In this document: piece by piece, positions 8,532-16,423 of the stretch | How the letters are laid out: every line of letters starts with the position of its first letter | Position numbering within the stretch: position 1 is the first letter of the stretch | NCBI RefSeq assembly: GCF_006716485.1 | Contig: NZ_VFPD01000001.1 | Span: 2,834,008-2,898,007, forward strand | DNA: 64,000 nucleotides | Direction: 5' to 3' | From: Chryseobacterium aquifrigidense | GTDB lineage: Bacteria > Bacteroidota > Bacteroidia > Flavobacteriales > Weeksellaceae | Translations under genes and position numbers: made by a program | The notes under the pieces: model-generated | Seen by the model: the letters and a program-made list of their open reading frames with translations, nothing else | Database searches by the model: none | Told to the model about the DNA's origin: nothing

Positions 8532-9419
8532 CTAAAAGAAATCTGAGATTCTCGGAAGCCCTGTCTGAGAGCCTTTGCCTCCGGAAACCCTTGATGAAAC
8601 TTCATTTCCGAATTTCACACATTCTTCAATAGAATTCCCATGGCATAATGCAATGGCAAATCCTGATGTAAATGCATCACCCATTCCCATTTTATATACT
8701 TTTTCGTCCTTATCGTTTCTGTAATATTTCATTTCTGTACCATCAAAATAAATGGTTGAATTGGTATCATCTCTTACAAATACCTTATTGAAATATTTTT
8801 TAAGAACTTCTTCTCTTTTTTCTTCTCCAAAAATAACGTACAGCTCATTACTTTTAGCCACTATAAAGTCAACCATTTCTAAAATTTCTTCGTTGACTCT
8901 CATTGCCGGAGAAGCATACAACCCTACTTTCTTCCCATATTTCTTAGCTTTCCTAACGGTATGCTCCACAACATCCATAGAAACTTCAAGCTGAACCAGC
9001 ACAAGATCAGTGGTATGAAAATATTTATCCGCTTCGTCTATATGCGATTTGCTAAGATACTTGTTGGCCGCCGGTACTACCACAATAGCAGCATTTCCGT
9101 GAGAAGTCGTCACATAGGCAGTTCCTGTAGCTTCTTTATCTGTTTCATGAACAAATCCTACATTTACATTTTCGCTTACCAGATTCCTCATGATCTGTTG
9201 TCCAAGAGGATCCATACCAACGCATCCTATAAAGTATACACTTGCTCCCAACCTGGCTGTACCTACGGACTGATTAGCACCTTTACCTCCAAAGTAACTA
9301 TCTGATTTGATAGCTAAGACGGTTTCATTAGGCAAAGGAAGTTTTTCGGTTTCAAGAACCAAATCTATCGATGAGCTGCCCACAACAATAATACGAGGTT
9401 GTTCTGATGAGAAATTCAT
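8532..9419 (-). CDS. PfkB-family carbohydrate kinase, ribokinase-like
   Basis: The 295-residue protein has both PfkB signatures: GGKGANQ at residues 44-50 and GMGDAFTSGF at 245-254, with catalytic Asp248. The N-terminal segment IIVVGSSSIDLVLETEKLPLPNETVL is typical of ribokinase and relatives, which phosphorylate sugars or nucleosides with ATP. No sugar transporter or regulator is adjacent, so the substrate is uncertain; ribose or a nucleoside is the default guess. The second signature has Met where most members have Ala, a conservative change. Confidence 0.85.
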   Translation of the reverse strand: MNFSSEQPRIIVVGSSSIDLVLETEKLPLPNETVLAIKSDSYFGGKGANQSVGTARLGASVYFIGCVGMDPLGQQIMRNLVSENVNVGFVHETDKEATGTAYVTTSHGNAAIVVVPAANKYLSKSHIDEADKYFHTTDLVLVQLEVSMDVVEHTVRKAKKYGKKVGLYASPAMRVNEEILEMVDFIVAKSNELYVIFGEEKREEVLKKYFNKVFVRDDTNSTIYFDGTEMKYYRNDKDEKVYKMGMGDAFTSGFAIALCHGNSIEECVKFGNEVSSRVSGGKGSQTGLPRISDFF

Positions 9420-9474
9420 TAGCTTTAAAATTTATAACTGACAAAATTGTGTCTCAAAAATAACTAATTTATAA

Positions 9475-10110
9475 TTAACTTATTTCAATAAATTCAGTAA
9501 TTATTTTCACTGGTTGCTGATCTTTGTTGTAAGCTATATAACTTGCGTAAAATCCTTCTCCATATCCGGTTTCAAAAGCAAATATAGTTCCGGGATGTTC
9601 CTTGGCAGGTTTCAGAAAGGCATACTGATCTATTGCTCCATTTTCATCAAAGAAGTAATCATGGAAAAACTCTTCATAGATTCCCATAAAATCACCTCCT
9701 TTATTTTGATATAATCTTTGCTCCAGTTCATTAAGGCTGTTTTGGGTATCAACATCCATCAGACATCCCATCCCACTTTCTACAGGATATCCAAAAACCT
9801 CGCCCTCCTCAAGATCTTTCATTTTCTGTCCTGCGGTGGTGGCCATTTTCCATTCTTTAATTTCAGAATTATTGAATATAATTTCGGCATAGGCAACACA
9901 GTTGCTGTCTCTTTCTTTGTGTAACATTACTGAAAAATCTCCCTTGGGAAATTCTGTAGTGAAAGGAAGCATATCATTAGTGATCAAAGGATCACACGCA
10001 ACCAGTTTCCCGCTTGAAAGATAAATCTTTCCTACTTCAAAACTTTCCAGCAGCGGACTTTCTACAAAGTCTTTCGAGAATAGTTTTTGTATGTTTTCTA
10101 TGTGTATCAT
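9475..10110 (-). CDS. DUF4241 domain protein
   Basis: The 211-residue soluble protein fits the DUF4241 pattern: SGKLVACDPLI near the N terminus, a central GYPVESGMGCLMDVDT motif, and the C-terminal GTIFAFETGYGEGFYASYIAYN. The biochemical function of this family is unknown; members are often found in polymorphic-toxin immunity contexts and as stand-alone genes. No toxin gene is visible next to it. It is a single gene between valS and the PfkB kinase, flanked upstream by a strong inverted repeat at 10131-10168. Confidence 0.8.
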   Translation of the reverse strand: MIHIENIQKLFSKDFVESPLLESFEVGKIYLSSGKLVACDPLITNDMLPFTTEFPKGDFSVMLHKERDSNCVAYAEIIFNNSEIKEWKMATTAGQKMKDLEEGEVFGYPVESGMGCLMDVDTQNSLNELEQRLYQNKGGDFMGIYEEFFHDYFFDENGAIDQYAFLKPAKEHPGTIFAFETGYGEGFYASYIAYNKDQQPVKIITEFIEIS

Positions 10111-10130
10111 TGTATTTATTCTTTAAACCA

Positions 10131-10168
10131 TCAGGCTGGATACAATTATTTATGTGTATCCAGCCTGA
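10131..10168. repeat. Perfect 14-bp inverted repeat between valS and DUF4241 gene
   Basis: TCAGGCTGGATACA (10131-10144) pairs with TGTATCCAGCCTGA (10155-10168) around a 10-nt loop. It is a very stable hairpin lying 29 bp after the valS stop. No good T-run follows on the minus strand, so it is either a processed or factor-assisted terminator or an mRNA stabiliser. Confidence 0.7.
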
Positions 10169-10196
10169 GATTTTGACAAAATTTATTGTCTATACT

Positions 10197-12809
10197 TTAT
10201 AAACTTTTCAGTTTCTCTTCAAGGATCGCAATCTTATCCTGAGCGTCTTTTTGCTTCTTACGTTCACCTTCTACAATTTCCGGCTTGGCATTGGCAACAA
10301 ACTTCTCATTGGAAAGCTTCTTTTCTACTGAAATTAAGAACCCTTTTAAATATTTTACTTCTTCTTCAGTTTTAGCCTTCTCTTCTCCTAAATCTAAGTT
10401 TTCACTTAAAGGAATAGAAACTTCAGTTGCTCCTACAAGGAAAGTAAAGCTTGGCTTATCAGTTTTCTGTCCAAAATGGATTTCAGAAATATTAGCCAGC
10501 TTTCTTACTACCGCTTCATTGGCAAATTCAGATGCATTGGTAAATACCTCAACCGCTTCTCTTGGTGAAATTCCTTTTGTCTGGCGGTAGTTTCTAACTC
10601 CGGAAATCAATTCAGCTGTGATTTCAAAGTTTTTAATGACTTCTTCATTAAAGCTATCTGCCTCCTTCTGCTGAGCAATAACAAGAGCTTCGTCAATACT
10701 TCTCTCTGAAATTAATTGCCAGATCTCTTCAGACTGGAATGGCATGAACGGGTGAAGCAGCTTCATCAATTCTTCAAAGAAATAGATGGTTTTATCATAT
10801 ACTTCTTTAGAAATTCCCTCTCCGTAGTTAGGCTTGATAGCTTCCAGATACCAACCGCAAAAATCATCCCAAATTAATTTATAGATCAGATGCAGCGCAT
10901 CAGAAATTCTGAACTTCTCGAACTGATCATTAATTTCAGCGATGGTTTTGTTTAATTTATTTTCAAACCATTCGATAGCCTGGTTATCTGTAGCAACAGC
11001 CGGCTTATCTTCATGGTTCCACATGTTGATCAGACGGAATGCATTCCAGATCTTCGTCATGAAGTTTCTTCCCTGAAGCATTAAATCTTCATCAAAAAGA
11101 AGGTCATTTCCAGCTGCAGAACTCAATAGAATTCCTACACGTACACCATCAGCCCCATATTTTTCCATCAATTCAATAGGATCCGGAGAGTTTCCTAGAG
11201 ATTTGGACATTTTTCTTCTCTGCTTATCTCTTACAATTCCTGTAAAATAAACATTTTTAAACGGAACTTCTTTTCTGTATTCCAATCCAGCCATAATCAT
11301 TCTGGCTACCCAGAAGAAAATAATATCTGGACCTGTTACCAGATCAGACGTTGGATAATAATAGTTGATATCTTTATTTTCAGGATCAAGCAATCCGTCA
11401 AAGACAGACATTGGCCATAACCATGATGAGAACCATGTATCTAATGCGTCATCATCCTGTCTTAAATCTTCAAGATTAGCAATAATTCCTTTTTGTTCTT
11501 CTAATACTACAAGAGCCTGATGCTTATCTTCAGCTACTACGAAATCATTTTCTCCTTCTCCATAGTAATAAGCAGGAATTTGCTGTCCCCACCAAAGCTG
11601 TCGGGAAATATTCCAGTCACGGATGTTTTCCATCCAGTGCTTGTAGGTATTTTTAAACTTCTCAGGATAGAACTTAACCTCATCATCCATTACTACATCC
11701 AAAGCAGGTTTAGCAATTTCAGACATTTTAAGGAACCATTGTACTGAAACCTTAGGTTCAATAACAGCACCTGTCCTCTCGGAAGTTCCTACTTTATTAA
11801 CATAGTCTTCGGCTTTCAGCAAAAGATCTTTTTCTTCAAGTTCTTTAGCGATTTGTTTTCTTACATCAAATCTGTTTTTTCCTGCATAATGTAATCCATG
11901 TTCATTAAGGTTTCCGTCATCATCCAGCGCATCAATCATTTTCAGCTGATGTTTCTGTCCGATTTCGTAGTCATTAATATCATGTGCCGGTGTAATTTTC
12001 AAAGCTCCTGTTCCGAATTCAATGTCAACATATTCATCTTCAATAATTGGGATTACTCTGTCAACAATTGGTACGATTACATTTTTACCTTTCAGGTGAG
12101 CATATCTTTCATCATCCGGATTGATACATACTGCTGTATCCCCAAAAATAGTTTCAGGACGTGTAGTAGCTACTGAAAGGAATTCTTCTGAACCTTCAAT
12201 CTTATATTTAAGGAAATAAAGCTTTCCGTTCTGCTCTTTAAATATTACTTCTTCGTCAGAAATATTAGTCTTTGCTTCCGGATCCCAGTTGACCATTCTA
12301 TAGCCTCTGTAGATCAGTCCTTTATTGTAAAGGTCTACGAAACTTTTGATAACCTGCTGAGAAAGTTTATCTTCCATGGTGAAACGGGTTCTGTCCCAGT
12401 CGCAAGAACATCCCAGTTTTTTCAGCTGTTCAAGGATAGTTCCGCCATATTTATTGGTCCAGTCCCATGCGTGGTTTAAAAACTCTTCACGGGTAATATC
12501 TGACTTATTGATTCCTTCAGACTTCAGTTTAGCAACAACTTTAGCTTCAGTAGCAATTGAAGCATGGTCTGTTCCCGGAATCCAACAAGCATTAAACCCG
12601 CGCATTCTTGCACGACGGACCAGAACATCTTGAATGGTATTGTTCAGCATATGTCCCATGTGTAGTATCCCCGTCACGTTGGGTGGAGGAATGACTATGG
12701 TATATGGTGGTTTGTCATTAGGCTCTGAGTGGAAAAATTTGTTTTCCAACCAGTAATTGTACCATTTTTGTTCTGTTTCCTGTGGATTGTACTTTTCTGA
12801 AATCTGCAT
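10197..12809 (-). CDS. valS: Valine--tRNA ligase
   Basis: The 870-residue class I synthetase charges tRNA-Val. It shows the HIGH-type motif HMGH at residues 50-53 in PPPNVTGILHMGHML, the editing (CP1) domain with TTRPET at 215-220, the KMSKS loop at 533-537, the anticodon-binding domain, and a C-terminal coiled-coil arm ending in EEKLKSL. An in-frame TTG 24 bp upstream would add eight residues. The ATG at 12809 (MQISEKYNPQETEQ) is preferred because it starts exactly at the conserved ValRS N terminus. It is divergent from the DUF1573 gene. Confidence 0.96.
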   Translation of the reverse strand: MQISEKYNPQETEQKWYNYWLENKFFHSEPNDKPPYTIVIPPPNVTGILHMGHMLNNTIQDVLVRRARMRGFNACWIPGTDHASIATEAKVVAKLKSEGINKSDITREEFLNHAWDWTNKYGGTILEQLKKLGCSCDWDRTRFTMEDKLSQQVIKSFVDLYNKGLIYRGYRMVNWDPEAKTNISDEEVIFKEQNGKLYFLKYKIEGSEEFLSVATTRPETIFGDTAVCINPDDERYAHLKGKNVIVPIVDRVIPIIEDEYVDIEFGTGALKITPAHDINDYEIGQKHQLKMIDALDDDGNLNEHGLHYAGKNRFDVRKQIAKELEEKDLLLKAEDYVNKVGTSERTGAVIEPKVSVQWFLKMSEIAKPALDVVMDDEVKFYPEKFKNTYKHWMENIRDWNISRQLWWGQQIPAYYYGEGENDFVVAEDKHQALVVLEEQKGIIANLEDLRQDDDALDTWFSSWLWPMSVFDGLLDPENKDINYYYPTSDLVTGPDIIFFWVARMIMAGLEYRKEVPFKNVYFTGIVRDKQRRKMSKSLGNSPDPIELMEKYGADGVRVGILLSSAAGNDLLFDEDLMLQGRNFMTKIWNAFRLINMWNHEDKPAVATDNQAIEWFENKLNKTIAEINDQFEKFRISDALHLIYKLIWDDFCGWYLEAIKPNYGEGISKEVYDKTIYFFEELMKLLHPFMPFQSEEIWQLISERSIDEALVIAQQKEADSFNEEVIKNFEITAELISGVRNYRQTKGISPREAVEVFTNASEFANEAVVRKLANISEIHFGQKTDKPSFTFLVGATEVSIPLSENLDLGEEKAKTEEEVKYLKGFLISVEKKLSNEKFVANAKPEIVEGERKKQKDAQDKIAILEEKLKSL

Positions 12810-12887
12810 AAATTCTATTTCTTTGGCTTGCAATTTGCAAAAATAGTCTAAAGAAAAAAATTTTTAAGCATGAATTAAAATAATTTT

Positions 12888-12895
12888 TAACTTTG
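12888..12895 (+). promoter_or_regulatory. -7 element of the DUF1573 gene
   Basis: TAACTTTG fits TAnnTTTG and lies 42 bp before the ATG at 12938. It overlaps a TTG that could be mistaken for a start. Confidence 0.6.
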
Positions 12896-12937
12896 TTTCA
12901 CAAAATTTATCTAACAAACGTATTAACATTCAAGAAT

Positions 12938-13402
12938 ATGAAAAAATTAATTGCAGGAATTGCATTATTCGGGACATTTGCTCTGGCATCTGCACAAACA
13001 ATTACATTTGATAAAACGACTTTCGATTACGGAACTATTAAGCCTAGTGCTGACGGTACAAGATTCTTTACTGTAACAAACTCAGGTGATAAGCCTTTGA
13101 TTCTTTCAAATGTAAAACCTTCTTGTGGATGTACGACTCCTGAATTCAGCCAGGATCCTATCATGCCTGGAAAGTCTGCTAAGATCAAGGTTGGATACAA
13201 TACAGCTATCCCTGGCCCTTTCAACAAAATGATTGAGGTTTTCTCTAATGACCCTGCAAACAGCAGAAGTGTAATCTACATCAAAGGTAACGTAGATGCT
13301 AACGCTCCTGAGCCAAAAGTATTGACTCCTGCTGAACAGAAAGAAGCTGCTAAAGCTGAGAAAAAAGCTGCAAAACTTGCAAAAAAGGCTGCTGCGAAGT
13401 AA
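12938..13402 (+). CDS. Exported DUF1573 protein
   Basis: The 154-residue product starts with a signal peptide (MKKLIAGIALFGTFALASAQ). One DUF1573 domain follows, an immunoglobulin-like ASPM/SPD2/Hydin-type fold: FDKTTFDYGTIKPSADGTRFFTVTNSGDKPL, then PSCGCTTPEF and PGKSAKIKVGYNT. Its CGC motif is characteristic of the Bacteroidetes family. The C terminus is a repetitive Ala/Lys tail (about residues 130-154). It is probably periplasmic or outer-surface; the role is unknown. The ATG at 12938 is chosen over an upstream TTG that lies in the promoter. Confidence 0.85.
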   Translation: MKKLIAGIALFGTFALASAQTITFDKTTFDYGTIKPSADGTRFFTVTNSGDKPLILSNVKPSCGCTTPEFSQDPIMPGKSAKIKVGYNTAIPGPFNKMIEVFSNDPANSRSVIYIKGNVDANAPEPKVLTPAEQKEAAKAEKKAAKLAKKAAAK

Positions 13403-13424
13403 GCTCTACTCAAAAAAATAAAAG

Positions 13425-13452
13425 AACCGTCTCCATTGAGGCGGTTTTTTTA
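13425..13452 (+). terminator. Terminator after the DUF1573 gene
   Basis: AACCGTCTC (13425-13433) pairs with GAGGCGGTT (13438-13446) with one G-T pair, and a T-run follows. Confidence 0.85.
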
Positions 13453-13512
13453 TTACATTTATGTTTGGTTAGATAGCAGATGATAGGTAATAGGCTACAG
13501 GAAATGTATCTA

Positions 13513-13585
13513 GGTTTGGGCTGAAGCCTTCGGATTTATTTATCTTTAAAATGGCTGGGCTAAAGCCCACCCCTATTGAATTTTA
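13513..13585. repeat. Dispersed element, GGCTGAAGCC / GGGCTAAAGCCC type, copy 1
   Basis: The segment contains GGGCTGAAGCC, an AT-rich spacer, then GGGCTAAAGCCC and CCTATTGAATT. The same order of blocks recurs at 55102-55168 and 55342-55412, so it is a member of an interspersed intergenic family. Confidence 0.7.
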
Positions 13586-13591
13586 ATAACA

Positions 13592-13647
13592 TTTTTACTT
13601 TTATCTTTTTACTTTTATCTTTTTACTTTTATCTTTTTACTTTTATC
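13592..13647 (+). repeat. Tandem repeat, four exact 14-bp copies
   Basis: The unit TTTTTACTTTTATC is repeated exactly four times (13592-13605, 13606-13619, 13620-13633, 13634-13647). It ends 16 bp before the PPK2 start codon. The unit junction creates TATCTTT, close to the -7 consensus TAnnTTTG. Confidence 0.9.
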
Positions 13648-13663
13648 TTTAAATAAAAAAAAT

Positions 13664-14533
13664 ATGGACACCGATTTCTCAGATAACTTTAAGGTAAGTG
13701 GAAAATTTTCAATAAAAAAAACATCAACCTCTTATAAAGGAAAGCTCACGAAAGAAGAAGGAGAGCAAATGCTGATTCAGGAAAAAGAAAAACTCCGTGA
13801 ACTGCAGGAAAAATTATATGCTGACGGAAGCCAGTCTTTGTTGGTGGTATTACAGGCTATGGATGCAGCAGGAAAAGACAGCATGATAGAACATGTTTTT
13901 GGAGGCGTCAATCCTCAGGGATGTAATGTAACCAGTTTTAAAACACCAAGCTCCAAAGAATATTCTCATGACTTTTTATGGAGACATTACCTTGCTTTGC
14001 CGCAAAAAGGAATGATCGGGATTTTCAACCGTTCTCATTATGAAAGTGTTCTGGTATGCAAAGTACATCCTGAATATAATCTGAGTGAAAAAACATGGTC
14101 TTCCGTAAAAGATTTTGACAGCAAATTCTGGGAAAACAGATATGAAAGCATCCGTAATTTTGAAAAACATCTTTCACAAAACGGAACTACTATCGTGAAG
14201 ATCTTTTTACATGTCTCTAAGGATGAACAGAAAAAAAGGCTTTTGGACAGAATAGATGAACAGGAAAAAAACTGGAAATTCTCTGCCGGAGACCTTCCGG
14301 AAAGAGCTCTGTTCGATCAATATATGGAAGCATATGAAAACGCTATCAATGAAACATCAAAAGATCACGCACCGTGGTATGTACTTCCTGCAGACAGTAA
14401 ATGGTTTGCAAGAGTAGCAGCTATCCAGATTATTATTGATACTTTGGAGAAAATGAATCTCAAATATCCTACTCTTTCTGATAAGGACAGACAGGAATTA
14501 CAGGAATCTAAAAAACAATTGGAAAGCGAATAA
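13664..14533 (+). CDS. PPK2-family polyphosphate kinase
   Basis: The 289-residue protein is a single-domain PPK2, which transfers phosphate between polyphosphate and nucleotides. It has the Walker A segment MDAAGKDS at residues 66-73 and the PPK2 FNRSHYE motif at 121-127, where the basic and acidic residues bind polyphosphate and metal. The lid region with RLLDRIDEQEKNWKFSAGDLPER is also present. Class I members of this length usually regenerate ADP/ATP or GDP/GTP; the preferred direction cannot be read here. The start lies just after a 14-bp tandem repeat. Confidence 0.92.
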   Translation: MDTDFSDNFKVSGKFSIKKTSTSYKGKLTKEEGEQMLIQEKEKLRELQEKLYADGSQSLLVVLQAMDAAGKDSMIEHVFGGVNPQGCNVTSFKTPSSKEYSHDFLWRHYLALPQKGMIGIFNRSHYESVLVCKVHPEYNLSEKTWSSVKDFDSKFWENRYESIRNFEKHLSQNGTTIVKIFLHVSKDEQKKRLLDRIDEQEKNWKFSAGDLPERALFDQYMEAYENAINETSKDHAPWYVLPADSKWFARVAAIQIIIDTLEKMNLKYPTLSDKDRQELQESKKQLESE

Positions 14534-14537
14534 AGTA

Positions 14538-14620
14538 GGTTGGAAGATGGAAGCATGAAGATGGAGGTTTAAAATCATTACGTGTAAAAAACTTCACTCT
14601 TCCGGCCTCTGACTTCCAGC
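14538..14620. repeat. Dispersed GGAAGATGGAAGC-type element, copy 1
   Basis: The segment contains GGTTGGAAGATGGAAGC followed about 50 bp later by a degenerate inverse half (CTTCCGGCCTCTGACTTCCAGC). A longer relative lies at 45973-46140 after tyrS. Confidence 0.55.
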
Positions 14621-14630
14621 TTAAAAAAAT

Positions 14631-14956
14631 CACGAGAAAATCTATAAGCCGGATTTTGTACTTCCGAAGAAGTGCCTGTTATTTATCTACGTATTACATT
14701 ACTGCAATACTTGAGCTGATTACCCCTCGGCTTTCAGGACGAGCCGCCCCTATTTTCATTGCTGAAAAGAACCGATATACTTATCATTGCACCGCAAAGA
14801 GTTTACCTGGTTTCACTACAGCCGAACTGTACCTGCTTTCTGTTGCACTTGTCCTACCCTCACGGGTGACGGATGTTATCCGCTTTGCTGCTCTGTGGTG
14901 TCCGGACTTTCCTACCTCCCGTAAAACGGGAAATCAACAAGCCGATTTTCTCGCGA
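14631..14956 (-). ncRNA. rnpB: RNase P RNA
   Basis: On the minus strand this segment has the hallmarks of bacterial type A RNase P RNA, the ribozyme that matures tRNA 5' ends. Near the 5' end is the conserved block AGGAAAGTCCGGAC, and near the 3' end ACAAAATCCGGCTTATAG. Conserved core pieces GGTAAACTC and a GAGGGTAGGACAAGTGCAACAGAAA-like region lie between. The terminal P1 helix is visible as CGAGAAAATC at 14633-14642 (plus strand) matching GATTTTCTCG at 14944-14953. A T-run follows the 3' end on the minus strand. Ends are approximate. Plus-strand ORFs over it are spurious. Confidence 0.95.
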
Positions 14957-15206
14957 ATGCAAAGGTACACAAATTTTGTGGTAAAAAGATAAAAGAGCGA
15001 AATGACTCCAAAGCTTTATCCTTATGTAAATGGCGTTAGTTGCTCCATATCCTTCCGTTATTTTTGATGAAAATTATGAATGATGATTCCAAAATATGAA
15101 GAACGTATTCGCTATTCTGCTATTTAACTTTTTACCTTTCTACGATTTTTAATTATAATTTTCACCAATTACTACTTTATCATTATCTTCGTGCCATTAT
15201 ATATCT

Positions 15207-15698
15207 ATGGATTCCAGAGAAAAAGAATTTGCGCAGCTTATCAAAGATAATCAGGGATTGATTATTAAAGTATCGCGTCTGTATACCAATTCTCTGGAAG
15301 ATGAAGAGGATCTTTTCCAGGAAATCGTGTTACAGCTCTGGAGAAGTTATGATTCTTTCAAAGGAAACTCCAAAATTTCCACATGGATGTACCGTGTAGC
15401 GCTCAATACAGCCATTACCCTCTTTAGAAAAAAAAGCAAAAGCCTTCCTACGAATGAGCTGGACATCAACCACAGGGATTTTGTGGAAGATGACGATGAA
15501 AAACAGCAGCAGGTATCACTTTTGTATACTGTAATCAAGACTCTTCCTAATGTAGAAAGAGCCATTGTCATGATGTATCTTGACGATCTGCCTTACAAGG
15601 ACATCGCAGAAAACCTCGGAATCACTGAAGTCAATGCACGTGTGAAAATGAACAGATTAAAGAAAACCCTTAAAGAACAGATGGAAAAATATGCCTGA
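15207..15698 (+). CDS. ECF-type RNA polymerase sigma factor
   Basis: The 163-residue protein has sigma-70 region 2 (EDLFQEIVLQLWRSYDSFKGNSKISTWMYRVALNTAITLFRK) and region 4 (PNVERAIVMMYLDDLPYKDIAENLGITEVNARVKMNRLKKTLKEQM), and no region 1 or 3, as expected for an ECF factor. It directs RNA polymerase to a small regulon, often autoregulated. The next gene overlaps it by 8 bp and encodes a membrane protein that is likely its partner. A TATCTTCG element at 15184-15191 is a possible -7 box, which would give a short leader. Confidence 0.92.
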   Translation: MDSREKEFAQLIKDNQGLIIKVSRLYTNSLEDEEDLFQEIVLQLWRSYDSFKGNSKISTWMYRVALNTAITLFRKKSKSLPTNELDINHRDFVEDDDEKQQQVSLLYTVIKTLPNVERAIVMMYLDDLPYKDIAENLGITEVNARVKMNRLKKTLKEQMEKYA

Positions 15699-16365
15699 AT
15701 TTGATTTAGATAGCTTTAAGAAAACGTGGCAGGAACAACCTGTACAGCATAAATATGACAACACTGAGATTCTTCAGATGTTGAATAGAAAGTCACGTAA
15801 TTATGTGAAATATATTTTCTGGATCAGCGTCGTAGAATTTCTTTTCTTTTCAGTATTAGGCCTGTTTTACTTTTTCCCTGAGGAGGAATCAGACAGTTTC
15901 CGCAAAATGCTGGAAAGATTAGGTGCCCAGGAAGCTCCTGAAGTAGAAAACAACTTCGGGCATGCTTATTTAGCTATAAAGGTCTTAAGTTTATTGATCA
16001 CAGCATATTTTGTACTGAAATTCTACCAGAATTACCGAAGAATCAAGATTGAGGAAAATCTAAAGGGTCTTATTACCAGAATTATTAAATTCAAAACAAC
16101 AGTCAATGCTTTCATTCTTATCAGCATTGTATTATTGCTAATATTCACTTTTGTACTGGTTGCTTTTATCTTTTATATATTGGATTCTCAGAATATACAG
16201 CCAAGTGGTTCAAATCTTACGATTATTATTGTCGGAATTGTTGTAAGCACATTACTGGCGGTTTCTATGATCTGGCTGTACTACAGACTGGTATATGGCA
16301 CTATTATTAAAAAACTTGATAAAAATCTAAAACAACTTAAAGAAATAGATTCTCAGGAAAGTTAA
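15691..16365 (+). CDS. Membrane protein, putative anti-sigma partner
   Basis: The 224-residue protein has an N-terminal cytoplasmic stretch of about 45 residues (FDLDSFKKTWQEQPVQHKYDNTEILQMLNRKSRNYVKY) followed by four hydrophobic segments. Its start overlaps the sigma-factor stop by 8 bp, the usual arrangement for an ECF sigma and its membrane anti-sigma. No classic zinc-binding anti-sigma motif (HxxxCxxC) is present, so the anti-sigma role is inferred from context only. Bacteroidetes have many such unclassified beta partners. Confidence 0.7.
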   Translation: MPEFDLDSFKKTWQEQPVQHKYDNTEILQMLNRKSRNYVKYIFWISVVEFLFFSVLGLFYFFPEEESDSFRKMLERLGAQEAPEVENNFGHAYLAIKVLSLLITAYFVLKFYQNYRRIKIEENLKGLITRIIKFKTTVNAFILISIVLLLIFTFVLVAFIFYILDSQNIQPSGSNLTIIIVGIVVSTLLAVSMIWLYYRLVYGTIIKKLDKNLKQLKEIDSQES

Positions 16366-16423
16366 TATACATAGGCATAGTTCGGGATATAATTGTTAAT
16401 TTTATTCCACCAAATCTTAAACT

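Noticed and set aside
12809..12833. TTG start adding eight residues to ValRS
   Set aside because: The ATG at 12809 matches the conserved ValRS N terminus.
14656..15039. 127-codon plus-strand ORF
   Set aside because: It lies antisense over RNase P RNA and has no protein-like pattern.
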